Notes: a model not told the origin generated them from the sequence alone. DNA of 64,000 bases from Bradyrhizobium sp. Ce-3 (GCF_022835695.1 NZ_BQUV01000003.1:682001-746000); one strand, 5' to 3'. Counted from the stretch's first letter, positions 17,210-25,654 are shown. Numbers and translations: made by a program.

Positions 17210-17956
17210 TCAGAGAACGTAGCCGCCGTCGATGGTGATGCTGGTGCCCGTTATCAGGCTCGCGCCGTTGCCGGCCAGGAAGCAGACGGCCGATGCGATG
17301 TCGTCCGGATTGTTCAGGCGGCGCAACGGAATCTTCTGCTGTAACCAATCGGCCATGCCGGCGGTCATGTCCGTGGCCGTCGGTCCCGGCTGCAGATTGT
17401 TGACCGTGATCTGCCGCGGGGCCAGGTCGAGCGCTGCGGTCTTGACGAGTGAAGCGACCGCGGCCTTCGTCATTGCATAGGCGCTGCCGCCGGCGGCGCC
17501 GGTCCTGATTGCCGTATTGCTCCCGATCGTGATGATCCGCCCGCCGTCACGCATGGCGGCCGTGGAGGCCTGCATCGCGAGGAACACGCCGCGGACGTTC
17601 ACATCGAGCAGCAGATCGAGGTCCTCTGGGTTGAATGACTCGATTGATCCGAGGCGAAGCACGCCCGCATTGATGACCGCGACGTCGAGCAGTCCGAGCT
17701 GATCGGTGGCCTCAGCGACCGCGCGCCGGATCGCGGCGGGTTCGCCGCTGTCGGCATGGATCGCGACCGCCTTGGCTCCGGCCGCGGAAATCGCATCGCA
17801 CACCTCACGTGCCTTGTCGGGGCTGCTCACATAGGTGAGGGCGACCGAGAAGCCCTCGTGCGCAAGGCGCCTGGCGATCGCGGCGCCAATCCCCCGCGAG
17901 CCACCGAATACGAGGGCGTTCCGCGGCTTTTCCGATGCAGTAGAGGTCATGTCCAT
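17210..17956 (-). CDS. SDR-family oxidoreductase, TetR-controlled
   Basis: A 248-residue classical short-chain dehydrogenase. The cofactor motif is GGSRGIG (18-24), NAG is at 96-98, and the active site is Ser146, Tyr160 and Lys164 (SAYAMTK). Its C-terminus ends in the GTSITIDGGYVL type tail, resembling 3-oxoacyl-ACP reductase-like SDRs. The substrate is unknown. It lies 46 bases downstream of a TetR gene on the same strand. An operator-like palindrome sits just before its start, so repression by that TetR is likely. The start at 17954-17956 follows AAGGAAGC; the frame upstream has no family sequence. Confidence 0.88.
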   Translation of the reverse strand: MDMTSTASEKPRNALVFGGSRGIGAAIARRLAHEGFSVALTYVSSPDKAREVCDAISAAGAKAVAIHADSGEPAAIRRAVAEATDQLGLLDVAVINAGVLRLGSIESFNPEDLDLLLDVNVRGVFLAMQASTAAMRDGGRIITIGSNTAIRTGAAGGSAYAMTKAAVASLVKTAALDLAPRQITVNNLQPGPTATDMTAGMADWLQQKIPLRRLNNPDDIASAVCFLAGNGASLITGTSITIDGGYVL

Positions 17957-17970
17957 GCTTCCTTTCTTGG

Positions 17971-17986
17971 TGGAATGATCGTTCCA
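17971..17986. promoter_or_regulatory. TetR operator before the SDR gene
   Basis: TGGAATGATCGTTCCA is a near-perfect 16-base palindrome, 14 bases upstream of the SDR start. A related copy (14 of 16 bases, read on the other strand) lies upstream of the TetR gene at 18589-18604. Shared sites of this kind are typical for a TetR repressor and its target. Confidence 0.55.
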
Positions 17987-18002
17987 GAATAGGCCAAAAA
18001 AA

Positions 18003-18569
18003 TTACGCGAGGGCCCGCAGCGCCAACTGGCCGAGTGCCCGCAATCGCCGGTGGCCGGCGCCGCCGCGAGCGGCGACCCGGATCCCCGCAAACGATGCTT
18101 GGAGGAACTCGGTTGCGCTCGACGGGTCGATGTCGGGGGCAACGTCGCCCTCCACTTGAGCCTCGCGGATTCTCGCTACGATGGCCCTGGTCAGCGTCCG
18201 TCCCGCATTGTCACGGATCGCCGCAAGCTCCGGCTTGCCGGTGCCGAACTCGCAGATCGAGTTGACACCAAGACACGCCTCCGCTGCGTCATCGACCACG
18301 CGCTCGACCATGGCCCGGAGACCGTCGACCGCGCGCGGCGCGCTTGCCAGGGCTGAAAGATGTGCCTCGGTCTCTCGCGCGGCGTAGCGCTGCACCGCGG
18401 CGAGATAAAGCTGCCACTTGCCGCCGAACGTGTCGTAAAGGCTTTGCCGGCCGATGCCGAGCGTCCGCACCAGCATCTCGGCCGACGTGCCTTCGAAGCC
18501 GTGCTCGCGGAACACGCCGATCGCGGCATCGAGCGCCTCTTCCGCAATGAATTCCTTCGGTCTTGCCAT
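18003..18569 (-). CDS. TetR-family repressor
   Basis: A 188-residue regulator starting MARPKEF. The N-terminal helix-turn-helix (about 8-52) reads AIGVFREHGFEGTSAEMLVRTLGIGRQSLYDTFGGK. The ligand-binding part has the C-terminal fold of TetR_C-type proteins (CLGVNSICEFG, with a Cys pair at 99 and 105 that might be redox- or electrophile-sensitive). It probably represses the adjacent SDR gene and itself, as shown by the paired palindromes. Together the two genes resemble electrophile- or quinone-responsive TetR/SDR modules, but the inducer is unknown. Confidence 0.85.
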   Translation of the reverse strand: MARPKEFIAEEALDAAIGVFREHGFEGTSAEMLVRTLGIGRQSLYDTFGGKWQLYLAAVQRYAARETEAHLSALASAPRAVDGLRAMVERVVDDAAEACLGVNSICEFGTGKPELAAIRDNAGRTLTRAIVARIREAQVEGDVAPDIDPSSATEFLQASFAGIRVAARGGAGHRRLRALGQLALRALA

Positions 18570-18588
18570 TGCCTGGACATGCCTGATT

Positions 18589-18604
18589 TGGAACGATCAG
18601 TCAA
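18589..18604. promoter_or_regulatory. Second TetR operator, upstream of the TetR gene
   Basis: TGGAACGATCAGTCAA matches the SDR-side operator read on the reverse strand at 14 of 16 positions, with the left half exact. It sits 20 bases upstream of the TetR start, consistent with autoregulation. Confidence 0.5.
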
Positions 18605-18760
18605 GAATGAATGAGATCACGGTCGCGTGCAACCCGATACCTCCGCAGGCCGGCCGCTAACATCTTGGCGATCAGCCATCAAAGGGCTGGATTTCCGGCC
18701 GCGGATAGTCAATTCTGATTTGGAACTTACCATCCGTGCCATACGCGGAGGAGATGTCCC

Positions 18761-19633
18761 ATGGAGGAAGCGCGTCCGGAGCGGTTTGTCCGCAAGGTCG
18801 GCGGTGAACTTGTGTCGTCCGTCATCGCGCGGTCGGAGCCGATCAGGGTCGAGCTGCTCAGCCGAACCTCGCGGCCCCGCATGAACTGGCACTTCCGCCA
18901 GCCCGAGCTGACGTTGTTCTGGTTCCGCAACGGCTGCTCGCGACTGCAGGCCACGATCAACGGCCGTCCGGTTGAGTATGATTTCTCCAGGGCCGCCAAC
19001 CTCGCGCTGTTTCCCGCCGGCACAGAGATCGAGGGCGAGTGGTCGGTCGGGCCGGCGTTCGACTATGTGGTCGTCTTCGTCGACCCAAACTTCATGCAGA
19101 GCCGTCTCAATGGCCTGATCGAAACACCGGCGATTGCGTTCGGCCATGACCAGCTCTGCCGTGGTCTCTCCGAACTTTGCCAGGAAGCGACCACGCCGGA
19201 CAATCTGTTCGATCTGTTCGCCGAAGGCTGGGCCAGCCAGGCGCTGGCGCACATGGCGCGGCTGTCGCGCGGCGCGGAACCGGCGAAGCCGCCGAGCCGC
19301 GGCGGACTGCCGGCGCTCAAGCTGCGCAGGATCGAGGAGTTCGTCCGGGCCAACCTCGGCGAGACGATCTCCCTGTCGGCACTGTCAGATGTTGCGGGCC
19401 TCAGCAAACGGCATTTCTTGCGCGCGTTCCAGGAGAGCACGGGCACCAGCCCCCACCGCTATTTGCTGGGCCTCCGCATCGAGGCCGCCAAGCATCGCCT
19501 CAGCGATACTGACGAGAGCTTGACCAGCATCGCGCTGGCGTCGGGGTTCAGCCACGCCCAGCATTTCTCGTCGACGTTCAAACAAGTCACGGGTGTCAGC
19601 CCGTCGGTGTTCCGGCAGCAGGGGAGGGCGTGA
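18761..19633 (+). CDS. AraC-family regulator
   Basis: A 290-residue protein. The N-terminal domain (to about 190) is a ligand domain without a named family. The C-terminal 100 residues are AraC HTH: LRRIEEFVRANLGETISLSALSDVAGLSKRHFLRAFQESTG, and then SIALASGFSHAQHFSSTFKQVTGVSPSVFR. It ends 121 bases before the CoA-transferase in the same direction, so it may control the CaiB-SDR-GST cluster. A ribosome site GGAGGAG lies 7 bases before the ATG. Confidence 0.85.
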   Translation: MEEARPERFVRKVGGELVSSVIARSEPIRVELLSRTSRPRMNWHFRQPELTLFWFRNGCSRLQATINGRPVEYDFSRAANLALFPAGTEIEGEWSVGPAFDYVVVFVDPNFMQSRLNGLIETPAIAFGHDQLCRGLSELCQEATTPDNLFDLFAEGWASQALAHMARLSRGAEPAKPPSRGGLPALKLRRIEEFVRANLGETISLSALSDVAGLSKRHFLRAFQESTGTSPHRYLLGLRIEAAKHRLSDTDESLTSIALASGFSHAQHFSSTFKQVTGVSPSVFRQQGRA

Positions 19634-19754
19634 GTTTCGGCGCTTTTTTGCAAATCGGGGCGCTTTCCCGCAAGCGCCGGCGCCGGGTCCATCGTATGCC
19701 GAGGGTGCGCGCAAGGCTTGGTGGTGTCCGCGCATTTGGAGAGGGATGCAAAGC

Positions 19755-20951
19755 ATGCCAGGGCCATTGGCGGGAGTTCGCGTACTTGATCTGACCGGTG
19801 TCGTCTCGGGCCCGTTCGCGACGATGTTCCTGGCCGATCAGGGCGCGGACGTGCTGAAGGTCGAGCCGATCGGCGGCGACATCACCCGCCGCAGCCGGGC
19901 CAATGTCGACAAGACCGGCGAGTTCTCGGCGCTGTTCATCTCGTCGAATCGCGGCAAGCGTTCGCTCTCGATCGACATGAAGACCGATGCGGGCCGCGAG
20001 GTGCTGGGCAAGCTCGTCATGCAGGCCGACGTGCTGGTGCAGAATTTCCGTCCCGGCACGATGGAACGTCTCGGGCTCGGTCCGGACCAGGTGCGCCAGA
20101 AGAATCCACGGCTGATCTATGTCTCGATCAGCGGCGTCGGCGAAGACGGGCCGTACGCCAGGAAGCGGGTCTACGATCCCATCGTGCAGGCCCTGTCGGG
20201 CTTCTGCGATATCCAGGCCCAGCCGGTGACCAACCGTCCGCAGATGATCCGGACCATCGTGGCCGACAAGACGACGGCGGTCTATGCTGCGCAGGCGATC
20301 ACGGCGGCGCTCTACGCGCGGGAAAAATCCGGCAGTGGCCAACACATCCAGGTGGCGATGCTCGATGCGATGATCGCCTATCTGTGGCCGGAGGGCATGA
20401 TGCAGTACACGGTGGTCGGCCGGGAGCAGACCACGTCGGATCCGAACGACCGGCCCGATCTCGTGTTCCAGACCTCGGACGGATACCTCACCTGCGGGAC
20501 GATCTCCGATTCCGAATGGCAGGGCTTCTGCAGGGCTACCGGCGATCCGGAACTGGCCAACGATGCGCGCTTTGCCACGCCGGCCTCGCGCTCGGTCAAT
20601 GCCACGGCGCGCATCAACAAGATGCAGGACTATCTCGGCAAGCATACTACAGCCGAATGGCTGGTGCGGCTTGATGCGGCCGACGTGCCCTGCGCGCCGA
20701 TCCTCAGGCGCGGCGAAATCATCGCCAACGAGCAGGTGGTCGCCCGCGGGCTGATTGCCGAGCTCGAGCAGCCGGGCGTCGGAACCGTGCGCCAGCCCAA
20801 GCCCGCGGCGCGCTTCGAGGTCGATGCCGCAGCGATCGGCGGCCCGGCCCCGCGTATCGGCCAGCATACAAGGCAGGTGCTCTCCGACCTCGGCTACGGC
20901 GATGCCGCGATCGCAGAGATGATCGAGCAGAAGGCCGTGCGCGCGGTTTGA
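19755..20951 (+). CDS. CaiB/BaiF-family CoA-transferase
   Basis: A 398-residue class III CoA-transferase. The N-terminus is GPLAGVRVLDLTGVVSGPFATMFLADQGADVLKVEP, followed by RGKRSLSIDMKT. The probable catalytic Asp is D171 in TIVADKTTAVYAAQ, ahead of ALYAREKSGSGQHIQVAMLD. These enzymes swap CoA between acids, for example in catabolism of carnitine-, bile- or aromatic-derived acids. The acid cannot be named. It begins a same-strand run with the SDR and GST, which look like a small catabolic or detoxifying cassette. The start at 19755 is chosen because GAGAGGG lies 9 bases upstream; an ATG 9 bases earlier is too close. Confidence 0.88.
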   Translation: MPGPLAGVRVLDLTGVVSGPFATMFLADQGADVLKVEPIGGDITRRSRANVDKTGEFSALFISSNRGKRSLSIDMKTDAGREVLGKLVMQADVLVQNFRPGTMERLGLGPDQVRQKNPRLIYVSISGVGEDGPYARKRVYDPIVQALSGFCDIQAQPVTNRPQMIRTIVADKTTAVYAAQAITAALYAREKSGSGQHIQVAMLDAMIAYLWPEGMMQYTVVGREQTTSDPNDRPDLVFQTSDGYLTCGTISDSEWQGFCRATGDPELANDARFATPASRSVNATARINKMQDYLGKHTTAEWLVRLDAADVPCAPILRRGEIIANEQVVARGLIAELEQPGVGTVRQPKPAARFEVDAAAIGGPAPRIGQHTRQVLSDLGYGDAAIAEMIEQKAVRAV

Positions 20952-21016
20952 GCGGCCGCGCCGCGCAACGTCATCATTGCTGAACCAAAACAACCGCCGT
21001 CGGTGGGAGATGTCCT

Positions 21017-21760
21017 ATGGCCGAGACGAACAAGACTGCCTTATTGGTTGGCGCGGGCGATGCGATCGGTGCTGCGGTGGCGCGGCGCTTCGCCGCCGGC
21101 GGCTACTCCGTGTGTATCGCGCGGCGCGATGCCGCGAAGTCGAGCGCACTGGTGGAGGAACTGACCGGCGCCGGACGCCAGGTGCATGCATTCAGTGTCG
21201 ACGCGCGGCGCGAGAGTGAGGTGCAGGAGCTCTGCGAGCGGGTCGAACGCGAGATCGGGCCGATCGAGGTCTGCCTGTTCAATGCCGGCTCGAACGTCAA
21301 GAAAGAGCTGCATGAGACCAGCGAAAAACTGTTCTTCAAGGCCTGGGAGCTCGCCTGTTTCGCCGGCTTCCTGGTCGGACGCGAGGCGACCCGGCACATG
21401 CTGCGGCATGGCCGCGGCACCATGCTGTTCACCGGCGCGACCGCGAGTGTGCGCGGCAGCAGCGGCTTTGCCGCCTTCGCATCCGCCAAGTTTGGCTTGC
21501 GCGCGGTCGCCCAGGCGATGGCGCGCGAGCTCGGGCCGAAGAACATCCATGTCGCGCATCTCCTGATCGATGCCGGTGTCGACAGCCCGGCCATTCACCA
21601 GCGGATGAAGGCCGCCACGGGCGTCGCTGCATCGGAGATTCCACAGGATTCACTGACGCGGACGTCCTCGATCGCAGAGGCCTATTGGTTCCTGCACCAG
21701 CAGAGCCGCGACGGATGGAGCCATGAACTCGACCTGCGTCCGTCAGTCGAGAAATGGTGA
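21017..21760 (+). CDS. SDR protein with catalytic Tyr replaced by Phe (SDR_c10-like)
   Basis: A 247-residue Rossmann-fold protein. The cofactor loop is atypical, GAGDAIG (12-18), and NAG (89-91) is present. The usual YxxxK is FASAK: Phe154 and Lys158. The tail HVAHLLIDAGVDSP replaces the common SDR 'PG' segment. This fits the SDR_c10 subgroup, described as having Phe in place of the active Tyr, so its chemistry may differ or it may act as a binding or scaffolding protein. It lies 65 bases after the CoA-transferase and 4 bases before the GST. Confidence 0.85.
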   Translation: MAETNKTALLVGAGDAIGAAVARRFAAGGYSVCIARRDAAKSSALVEELTGAGRQVHAFSVDARRESEVQELCERVEREIGPIEVCLFNAGSNVKKELHETSEKLFFKAWELACFAGFLVGREATRHMLRHGRGTMLFTGATASVRGSSGFAAFASAKFGLRAVAQAMARELGPKNIHVAHLLIDAGVDSPAIHQRMKAATGVAASEIPQDSLTRTSSIAEAYWFLHQQSRDGWSHELDLRPSVEKW

Positions 21761-21764
21761 CGCC

Positions 21765-22409
21765 ATGTCGGACACGCTGACGCTGTGGGGGGTAGGGACA
21801 TCGCGGACGATCCGGGCCCACTGGGCCTTGCACGAGTTGGGGCTGGACTATCACTGCAAGCCGATCCTGCCGCGCTCGGGCGAGACCAAGACACCGGAAT
21901 ACACCTTGCTCAATCCGAGGCAGAAAATTCCCCTCCTGCAGGACGGCGACTTCACGATCGGGGAGAGTGCGGCCATCGTCGCCTATCTGGCGCGGCATTA
22001 CTCCAACCCGAAGATGTCGCTCGTTCCGGTCGCGGAGCGCGACTTCGCGCGGTGCCTGGAATGGTGCTTCTTCATCGTGGCCGAACTGGATTCGACCAGC
22101 CTCTACGTGATGCGCCGCCATGACGTCCAGGGCCTCGCCCACATCTACGGCCATGCGCCTGACGTGGTCGTGAAAGCGGCCGAGTATTTCCGCCAGCAAC
22201 TGCGCCACGTCGAGGTCGCCTTGTCGGACGGGCGGCAATATCTGATGGGCGATCAGTTCACCAGCGCGGATATCCTGCTGACGACCTGTCTGGTGTGGGC
22301 GATCGACTATGGTGTCGGGGTCTGCGACGTCGCAACGCCCTATCTCGACCGCGTCACGTCGCGGCCGGCCTACAGGGAAAGCGTCGCGGTCAACACCGCG
22401 AAGAACTGA
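21765..22409 (+). CDS. Glutathione S-transferase family protein
   Basis: A 213-residue GST. The N-terminal thioredoxin-like domain begins LTLWGVGTSRTIRAHWALHELGLDY, where Ser/Thr of GTSRT likely binds glutathione, and contains NPRQKIPLL with the cis-Pro and ESAAI. The helical C-terminal domain contains FTSADILLTTCLVWAIDYG. GSTs use glutathione to detoxify or isomerise electrophiles. It starts 4 bases after the SDR stop, so the two are probably co-translated, and the trio suggests processing of an aromatic or reactive acyl compound. The preceding open frame overlaps the SDR and is not used. Confidence 0.87.
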   Translation: MSDTLTLWGVGTSRTIRAHWALHELGLDYHCKPILPRSGETKTPEYTLLNPRQKIPLLQDGDFTIGESAAIVAYLARHYSNPKMSLVPVAERDFARCLEWCFFIVAELDSTSLYVMRRHDVQGLAHIYGHAPDVVVKAAEYFRQQLRHVEVALSDGRQYLMGDQFTSADILLTTCLVWAIDYGVGVCDVATPYLDRVTSRPAYRESVAVNTAKN

Positions 22410-22682
22410 CCGGTCACACGCGCCAGAGCCTGGTTCTCGCCGGACCGCCGACATCGCATCGCGGCGTCAGGCCGTAGCGGCCATGCAATCCGCGCCAGAG
22501 GGCAGTCAAGAGCCAGCGCATCGAACATCCTCTCGACATCAGCGATAGCAGGCATCCTGCTGACGTCGTCGGCGGAATGACAGAGCCAATTCTGGGCACG
22601 CCTGCGTAGTTTTTGAGCAGAGCGCTCTCGCGGCCGCGCCGCGCGTGCCGAAAAATCCCATGAGATTCAGCTACCGGCGCTG
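22410..22682. other. Intergenic region before the guanidine operon promoter
   Basis: No gene was recognised. An enhancer site for a sigma-54 activator could lie here, but I saw no clear NtrC box. Confidence 0.4.
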
Positions 22683-22698
22683 TGGCACGTCTCGTGCA
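22683..22698 (+). promoter_or_regulatory. Sigma-54 (RpoN)-type promoter
   Basis: TGGCACGTCTCGTGCA fits the -24/-12 consensus TGGCACG-N4-TTGCA with one mismatch. GG and GC are the required 12 bases apart. The predicted start (about 22709) falls just before the riboswitch aptamer. It suggests nitrogen control of guanidine use. Confidence 0.65.
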
Positions 22699-22712
22699 TC
22701 AAAGGCCGCGAG

Positions 22713-22831
22713 TTGGCCGCTAGGGTTCCGGTCTTGCCAGGCAAGATGCTGGTCCGAGAGCAGCCGCTTGCGGGGGAGACATCCCCGCAGGTGCACGGCG
22801 GGATAAAAGCCCGGGAGACCTCGTTAGCCAA
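22713..22831 (+). promoter_or_regulatory. Guanidine-I (ykkC class) riboswitch
   Basis: The conserved ykkC core is present: CTAGGGTTCCG (22720-22730), GGTCCGAGAGC (22751-22761), and ACGGCGGGATAAAAGCCCGG (22795-22814) followed by GAGAC. The closing helix can form from TTGGC (22713-22717) and GCCAA (22827-22831). Guanidine-I aptamers bind free guanidinium and usually raise expression. The downstream genes are exactly those expected. The 3' end of the closing helix overlaps the start of the terminator, giving the two alternative folds of an on-switch. Confidence 0.93.
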
Positions 22832-22871
22832 GGGATTGGCGGAGCGATGGTCTTTTCGCCAGTCCCTTTTT
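22830..22871 (+). terminator. Intrinsic terminator, expression platform of the riboswitch
   Basis: AAGGGATTGGCG (22830-22841) pairs with CGCCAGTCCCTT (22857-22868), one G-U, followed by T to 22871. It precedes the first gene by 26 bases. Its first two bases also belong to the aptamer's closing helix. Confidence 0.85.
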
Positions 22872-22897
22872 GTGAAGTTTCGCAAGAGGGATCGGCA

Positions 22898-23971
22898 ATG
22901 AACAAGTTCTCTTTCTTCCTCCGCTCTGTTGTCGTCGGCTGCGCGATCGTGCTCGCGGCGGCGCCTGCGGCCGACGCCGCACCGAAGAAAAGCTTCAAGG
23001 TCGCCTGGTCGATCTATGTCGGATGGATGCCGTGGGGCTATGCCGCCGACACCGGCATCGTCAAGAAATGGGCCGACAAATACGGCATCACGATCGAGGT
23101 CAAGCAGTTCAACGACTACGTCGAATCGATCAACCAGTATACCGCCGGCGGCTATGATGCCGTCACCATCACCAACATGGACGCATTGTCGATTCCCGCG
23201 GCCGGCGGCGTCGACACCACCGCGGTCGTGATGGGCGACTTCTCCAACGGCAATGATGCCGTGATCCTGAAGAACAAGTCCGACCTCGCCGCGATCAAGG
23301 GACAGACCGTCAACCTGGTCGAGTTCTCGGTGTCGCATTATCTGCTGGCGCGAGCGCTCGAGACCAGCAAGCTGAGCGAGAAGGACGTCAAGGTCGTCAA
23401 CACCTCGGACGCCGACATCGCTGCCGCCTACAAGACATCAGACGTCAATGCGGTCGTGACCTGGAATCCGATCGTGACCGAAATTCTTGGCTCGCCCGAC
23501 GCCAAGAAGGTGTTCGACTCCTCGCAGATCCCCGGCGAGATCATGGACCTGATGGTGGTGAACACCGCGGTCGCCAAGGACAATCCGGATTTCGCCAAGG
23601 CGCTGGTCGGCATCTGGTACGAGACGCTCTCAAAAATGACGGCGAACGATCCCGCCGCGAAGGCCGCCAAGGAGGCGATGGCCAAGGCCTCCGGCACTGA
23701 TCTGGCCGGCTTCGACAGCCAGCTCTCGACCACCAAACTGTTCGACAAGGCAACCGACGCCGAAGCTTTTACGCGCAGCAAGACCATCGGCGTGACCATG
23801 GATCGGGTCCGCAAGTTCCTGTTCGAGAAGGACCTGCTCGGCAAGGGCGCAAAGTCGGCTGACGCCGTCGGCATCGAGCTCGCCGACAAATCGGTGCTGG
23901 GCGACAAGGCGAACGTCAAGCTGCGCTTCGACCCGACCTTTATGGACGAAGCCGCCAAAGGCAAGCTCTGA
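22898..23971 (+). CDS. ABC transporter substrate-binding protein of the guanidine operon
   Basis: A 357-residue periplasmic binding protein. The signal peptide ends near APAADA (residue 27), and KSFKVAWSIYVGWMPWGYA follows, typical of the NrtA/SsuA-like group found beside urea/guanidine carboxylases (TIGR03427 type). Earlier annotations call it a urea transporter; with a guanidine-I riboswitch in front, guanidinium is the likelier ligand. The start at 22898 begins the signal peptide and follows AGAGG. A 35-base gap separates it from the permease. Confidence 0.88.
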   Translation: MNKFSFFLRSVVVGCAIVLAAAPAADAAPKKSFKVAWSIYVGWMPWGYAADTGIVKKWADKYGITIEVKQFNDYVESINQYTAGGYDAVTITNMDALSIPAAGGVDTTAVVMGDFSNGNDAVILKNKSDLAAIKGQTVNLVEFSVSHYLLARALETSKLSEKDVKVVNTSDADIAAAYKTSDVNAVVTWNPIVTEILGSPDAKKVFDSSQIPGEIMDLMVVNTAVAKDNPDFAKALVGIWYETLSKMTANDPAAKAAKEAMAKASGTDLAGFDSQLSTTKLFDKATDAEAFTRSKTIGVTMDRVRKFLFEKDLLGKGAKSADAVGIELADKSVLGDKANVKLRFDPTFMDEAAKGKL

Positions 23972-24005
23972 CGCGCACAACGCCGACCTCTGGCAGGAGC
24001 CGACG

Positions 24006-24824
24006 ATGCGACTTGTGAACATACGGCCGGGACGGCAGACGCGGTTCTATCTGCTCGCGCTGCCGTTCCTGTTGGTCGCGATCGCGTATTTCGCCGGCTC
24101 CAGCGCGCGGCTCGCGCAGAACCCGAACGACAAGCTGCTGCCGGCGCTGCCGAGCATGGTGCAGGCCGTCAAGCAGATGGCGTTCGAGGTCGACCCGCGG
24201 ACCGGCGGCTATCTGATGGCCTCCGACACCGTCGCCAGCCTGGGACGGTTGGGGTCGGCGCTGGCGATCTCGACCGTGGCGGCGCTGGTGCTCGGCATCG
24301 TGATCGGGCTGTTGCCGGGCGCCAACGCCCTGCTCGGGCCGTTCGTGTCGGTCACCTCGATGGTGCCGCCGCTGGCATTGCTCCCGATCCTGTTCATCGT
24401 GATGGGATTGGGCGAGAACTCGAAGATTGCGCTGATCGTGATCGGGACGCTGCCCTGCATGATCCGCGACCTCGCGATGAAGGTGCAGGAGTTGCCGCGC
24501 GAGCAGATCGTCAAGGCGCAGACACTCGGCGCCTCGACCTGGCAGATCGCGCTGCGGGTCGCCATGCCGCAAACCCTACCGCGGCTGATCGACGTGCTCC
24601 GGCTGCAGCTCGGCCCGGCCTGGCTGTTCCTGATCGCGGCCGAGGCGATCGCCTCCGATTCCGGACTCGGCTACCGGATCTTCCTGGTGCGGCGCTATCT
24701 CGCGATGGACGTCATCATTCCCTACGTCGCCTGGATCACGCTGCTGGCGTTCCTGATCGATGTCGGCCTGCGCGTCCTGCAACGCAAGGCGTTTCCCTGG
24801 TTTGCGTCGGTGAGGGCGGAATGA
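24006..24824 (+). CDS. ABC transporter permease of the guanidine operon
   Basis: A 272-residue inner-membrane protein with about six helices. It carries the BPD_transp_1 core, with the EAA-type loop visible as QTLGASTWQIALRVAMPQTLPRLIDVLRL. It belongs to the SsuC/TauC-like group that partners NrtA-type binding proteins. Its stop overlaps the ATPase start by 4 bases (24821-24824), so the two subunits are translationally coupled. It presumably forms the channel for guanidinium uptake. Confidence 0.88.
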   Translation: MRLVNIRPGRQTRFYLLALPFLLVAIAYFAGSSARLAQNPNDKLLPALPSMVQAVKQMAFEVDPRTGGYLMASDTVASLGRLGSALAISTVAALVLGIVIGLLPGANALLGPFVSVTSMVPPLALLPILFIVMGLGENSKIALIVIGTLPCMIRDLAMKVQELPREQIVKAQTLGASTWQIALRVAMPQTLPRLIDVLRLQLGPAWLFLIAAEAIASDSGLGYRIFLVRRYLAMDVIIPYVAWITLLAFLIDVGLRVLQRKAFPWFASVRAE

Positions 24825-25654
24825 GCGCGATCCGGTTCGATGACGTCTGGAAGGAATATGGCGACCACATCGTGCTCGAGCGCATCACGATGGAGGTCGA
24901 GCCGCGCGCCTTCATCGCGCTGGTCGGTCCGTCCGGCTGCGGCAAGACCACGCTGCTGCGGATGCTGCTCGGCGAAGAACAGCCGAGCCGCGGCCAGATT
25001 CTGGTCGACGGCAAGCCGCTGCCGGCCGAACCGGATGCCGACCGCGGCGTGGTGTTTCAACGCTACTCGGTGTTTCCGCATCTGACCGTGCTGCAGAACG
25101 TCATGCTCGGCCGCGAATTGCGCGATGCCAAATTCTCCGCGCGCTTGTTCGGCGCCGCGCGCCGCGCCGCCATGGACGATGCGATGAAGCTCTTGGCCGA
25201 GGTCGGGCTTGCCGGCCAGGAGAGCAAATATCCATCCGCGTTGTCCGGCGGCATGCAGCAGCGCCTCGCGCTGGCGCAGGCGATCATGCGCGGGCCGAAG
25301 ATCCTGCTGCTCGACGAGCCGTTCGGCGCGCTCGATCCGGGAATCCGCGCCGATATCCATCTGTTGATGAAACGGCTCTGGACCGAGACCCATCTGACGG
25401 TCGTGATGGTGACGCATGACCTCAGTGAGGCGTTCGGCCTCGCCACGCGCGTGATCGCGCTGGAGCGGTCGCGCAACCGGCCCGAGGAGCGCGAGCGCTA
25501 CGGCGCCACGGTGTCGCGCGACCTCGAGATCTTCCCACGCCGCAGCGCCGAGCTGCGGTCATCGGTTCAACCAGCTCCGGCCGGGACGACCCGGTCAGGC
25601 AAGGAGCATCAGCCGGGACGGCCCGGCGCTCTCGTCTTGAAGGAGCAACCATGA
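24821..25654 (+). CDS. ABC transporter ATPase of the guanidine operon
   Basis: A 277-residue ATP-binding subunit. Walker A is GPSGCGKT (36-43), the Q-loop is VFQRYSVFPHL, the signature is LSGGMQQRLALAQA, Walker B is ILLLDEP, and the H-loop is VTHDLSEA. The C-terminal 60 residues extend beyond the core and are Arg-rich. It overlaps the permease and the next gene by 4 bases each, a pattern of tight coupling in the operon. It powers uptake of the ligand of the preceding binding protein, inferred to be guanidinium. Confidence 0.9.
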   Translation: MSAIRFDDVWKEYGDHIVLERITMEVEPRAFIALVGPSGCGKTTLLRMLLGEEQPSRGQILVDGKPLPAEPDADRGVVFQRYSVFPHLTVLQNVMLGRELRDAKFSARLFGAARRAAMDDAMKLLAEVGLAGQESKYPSALSGGMQQRLALAQAIMRGPKILLLDEPFGALDPGIRADIHLLMKRLWTETHLTVVMVTHDLSEAFGLATRVIALERSRNRPEERERYGATVSRDLEIFPRRSAELRSSVQPAPAGTTRSGKEHQPGRPGALVLKEQP

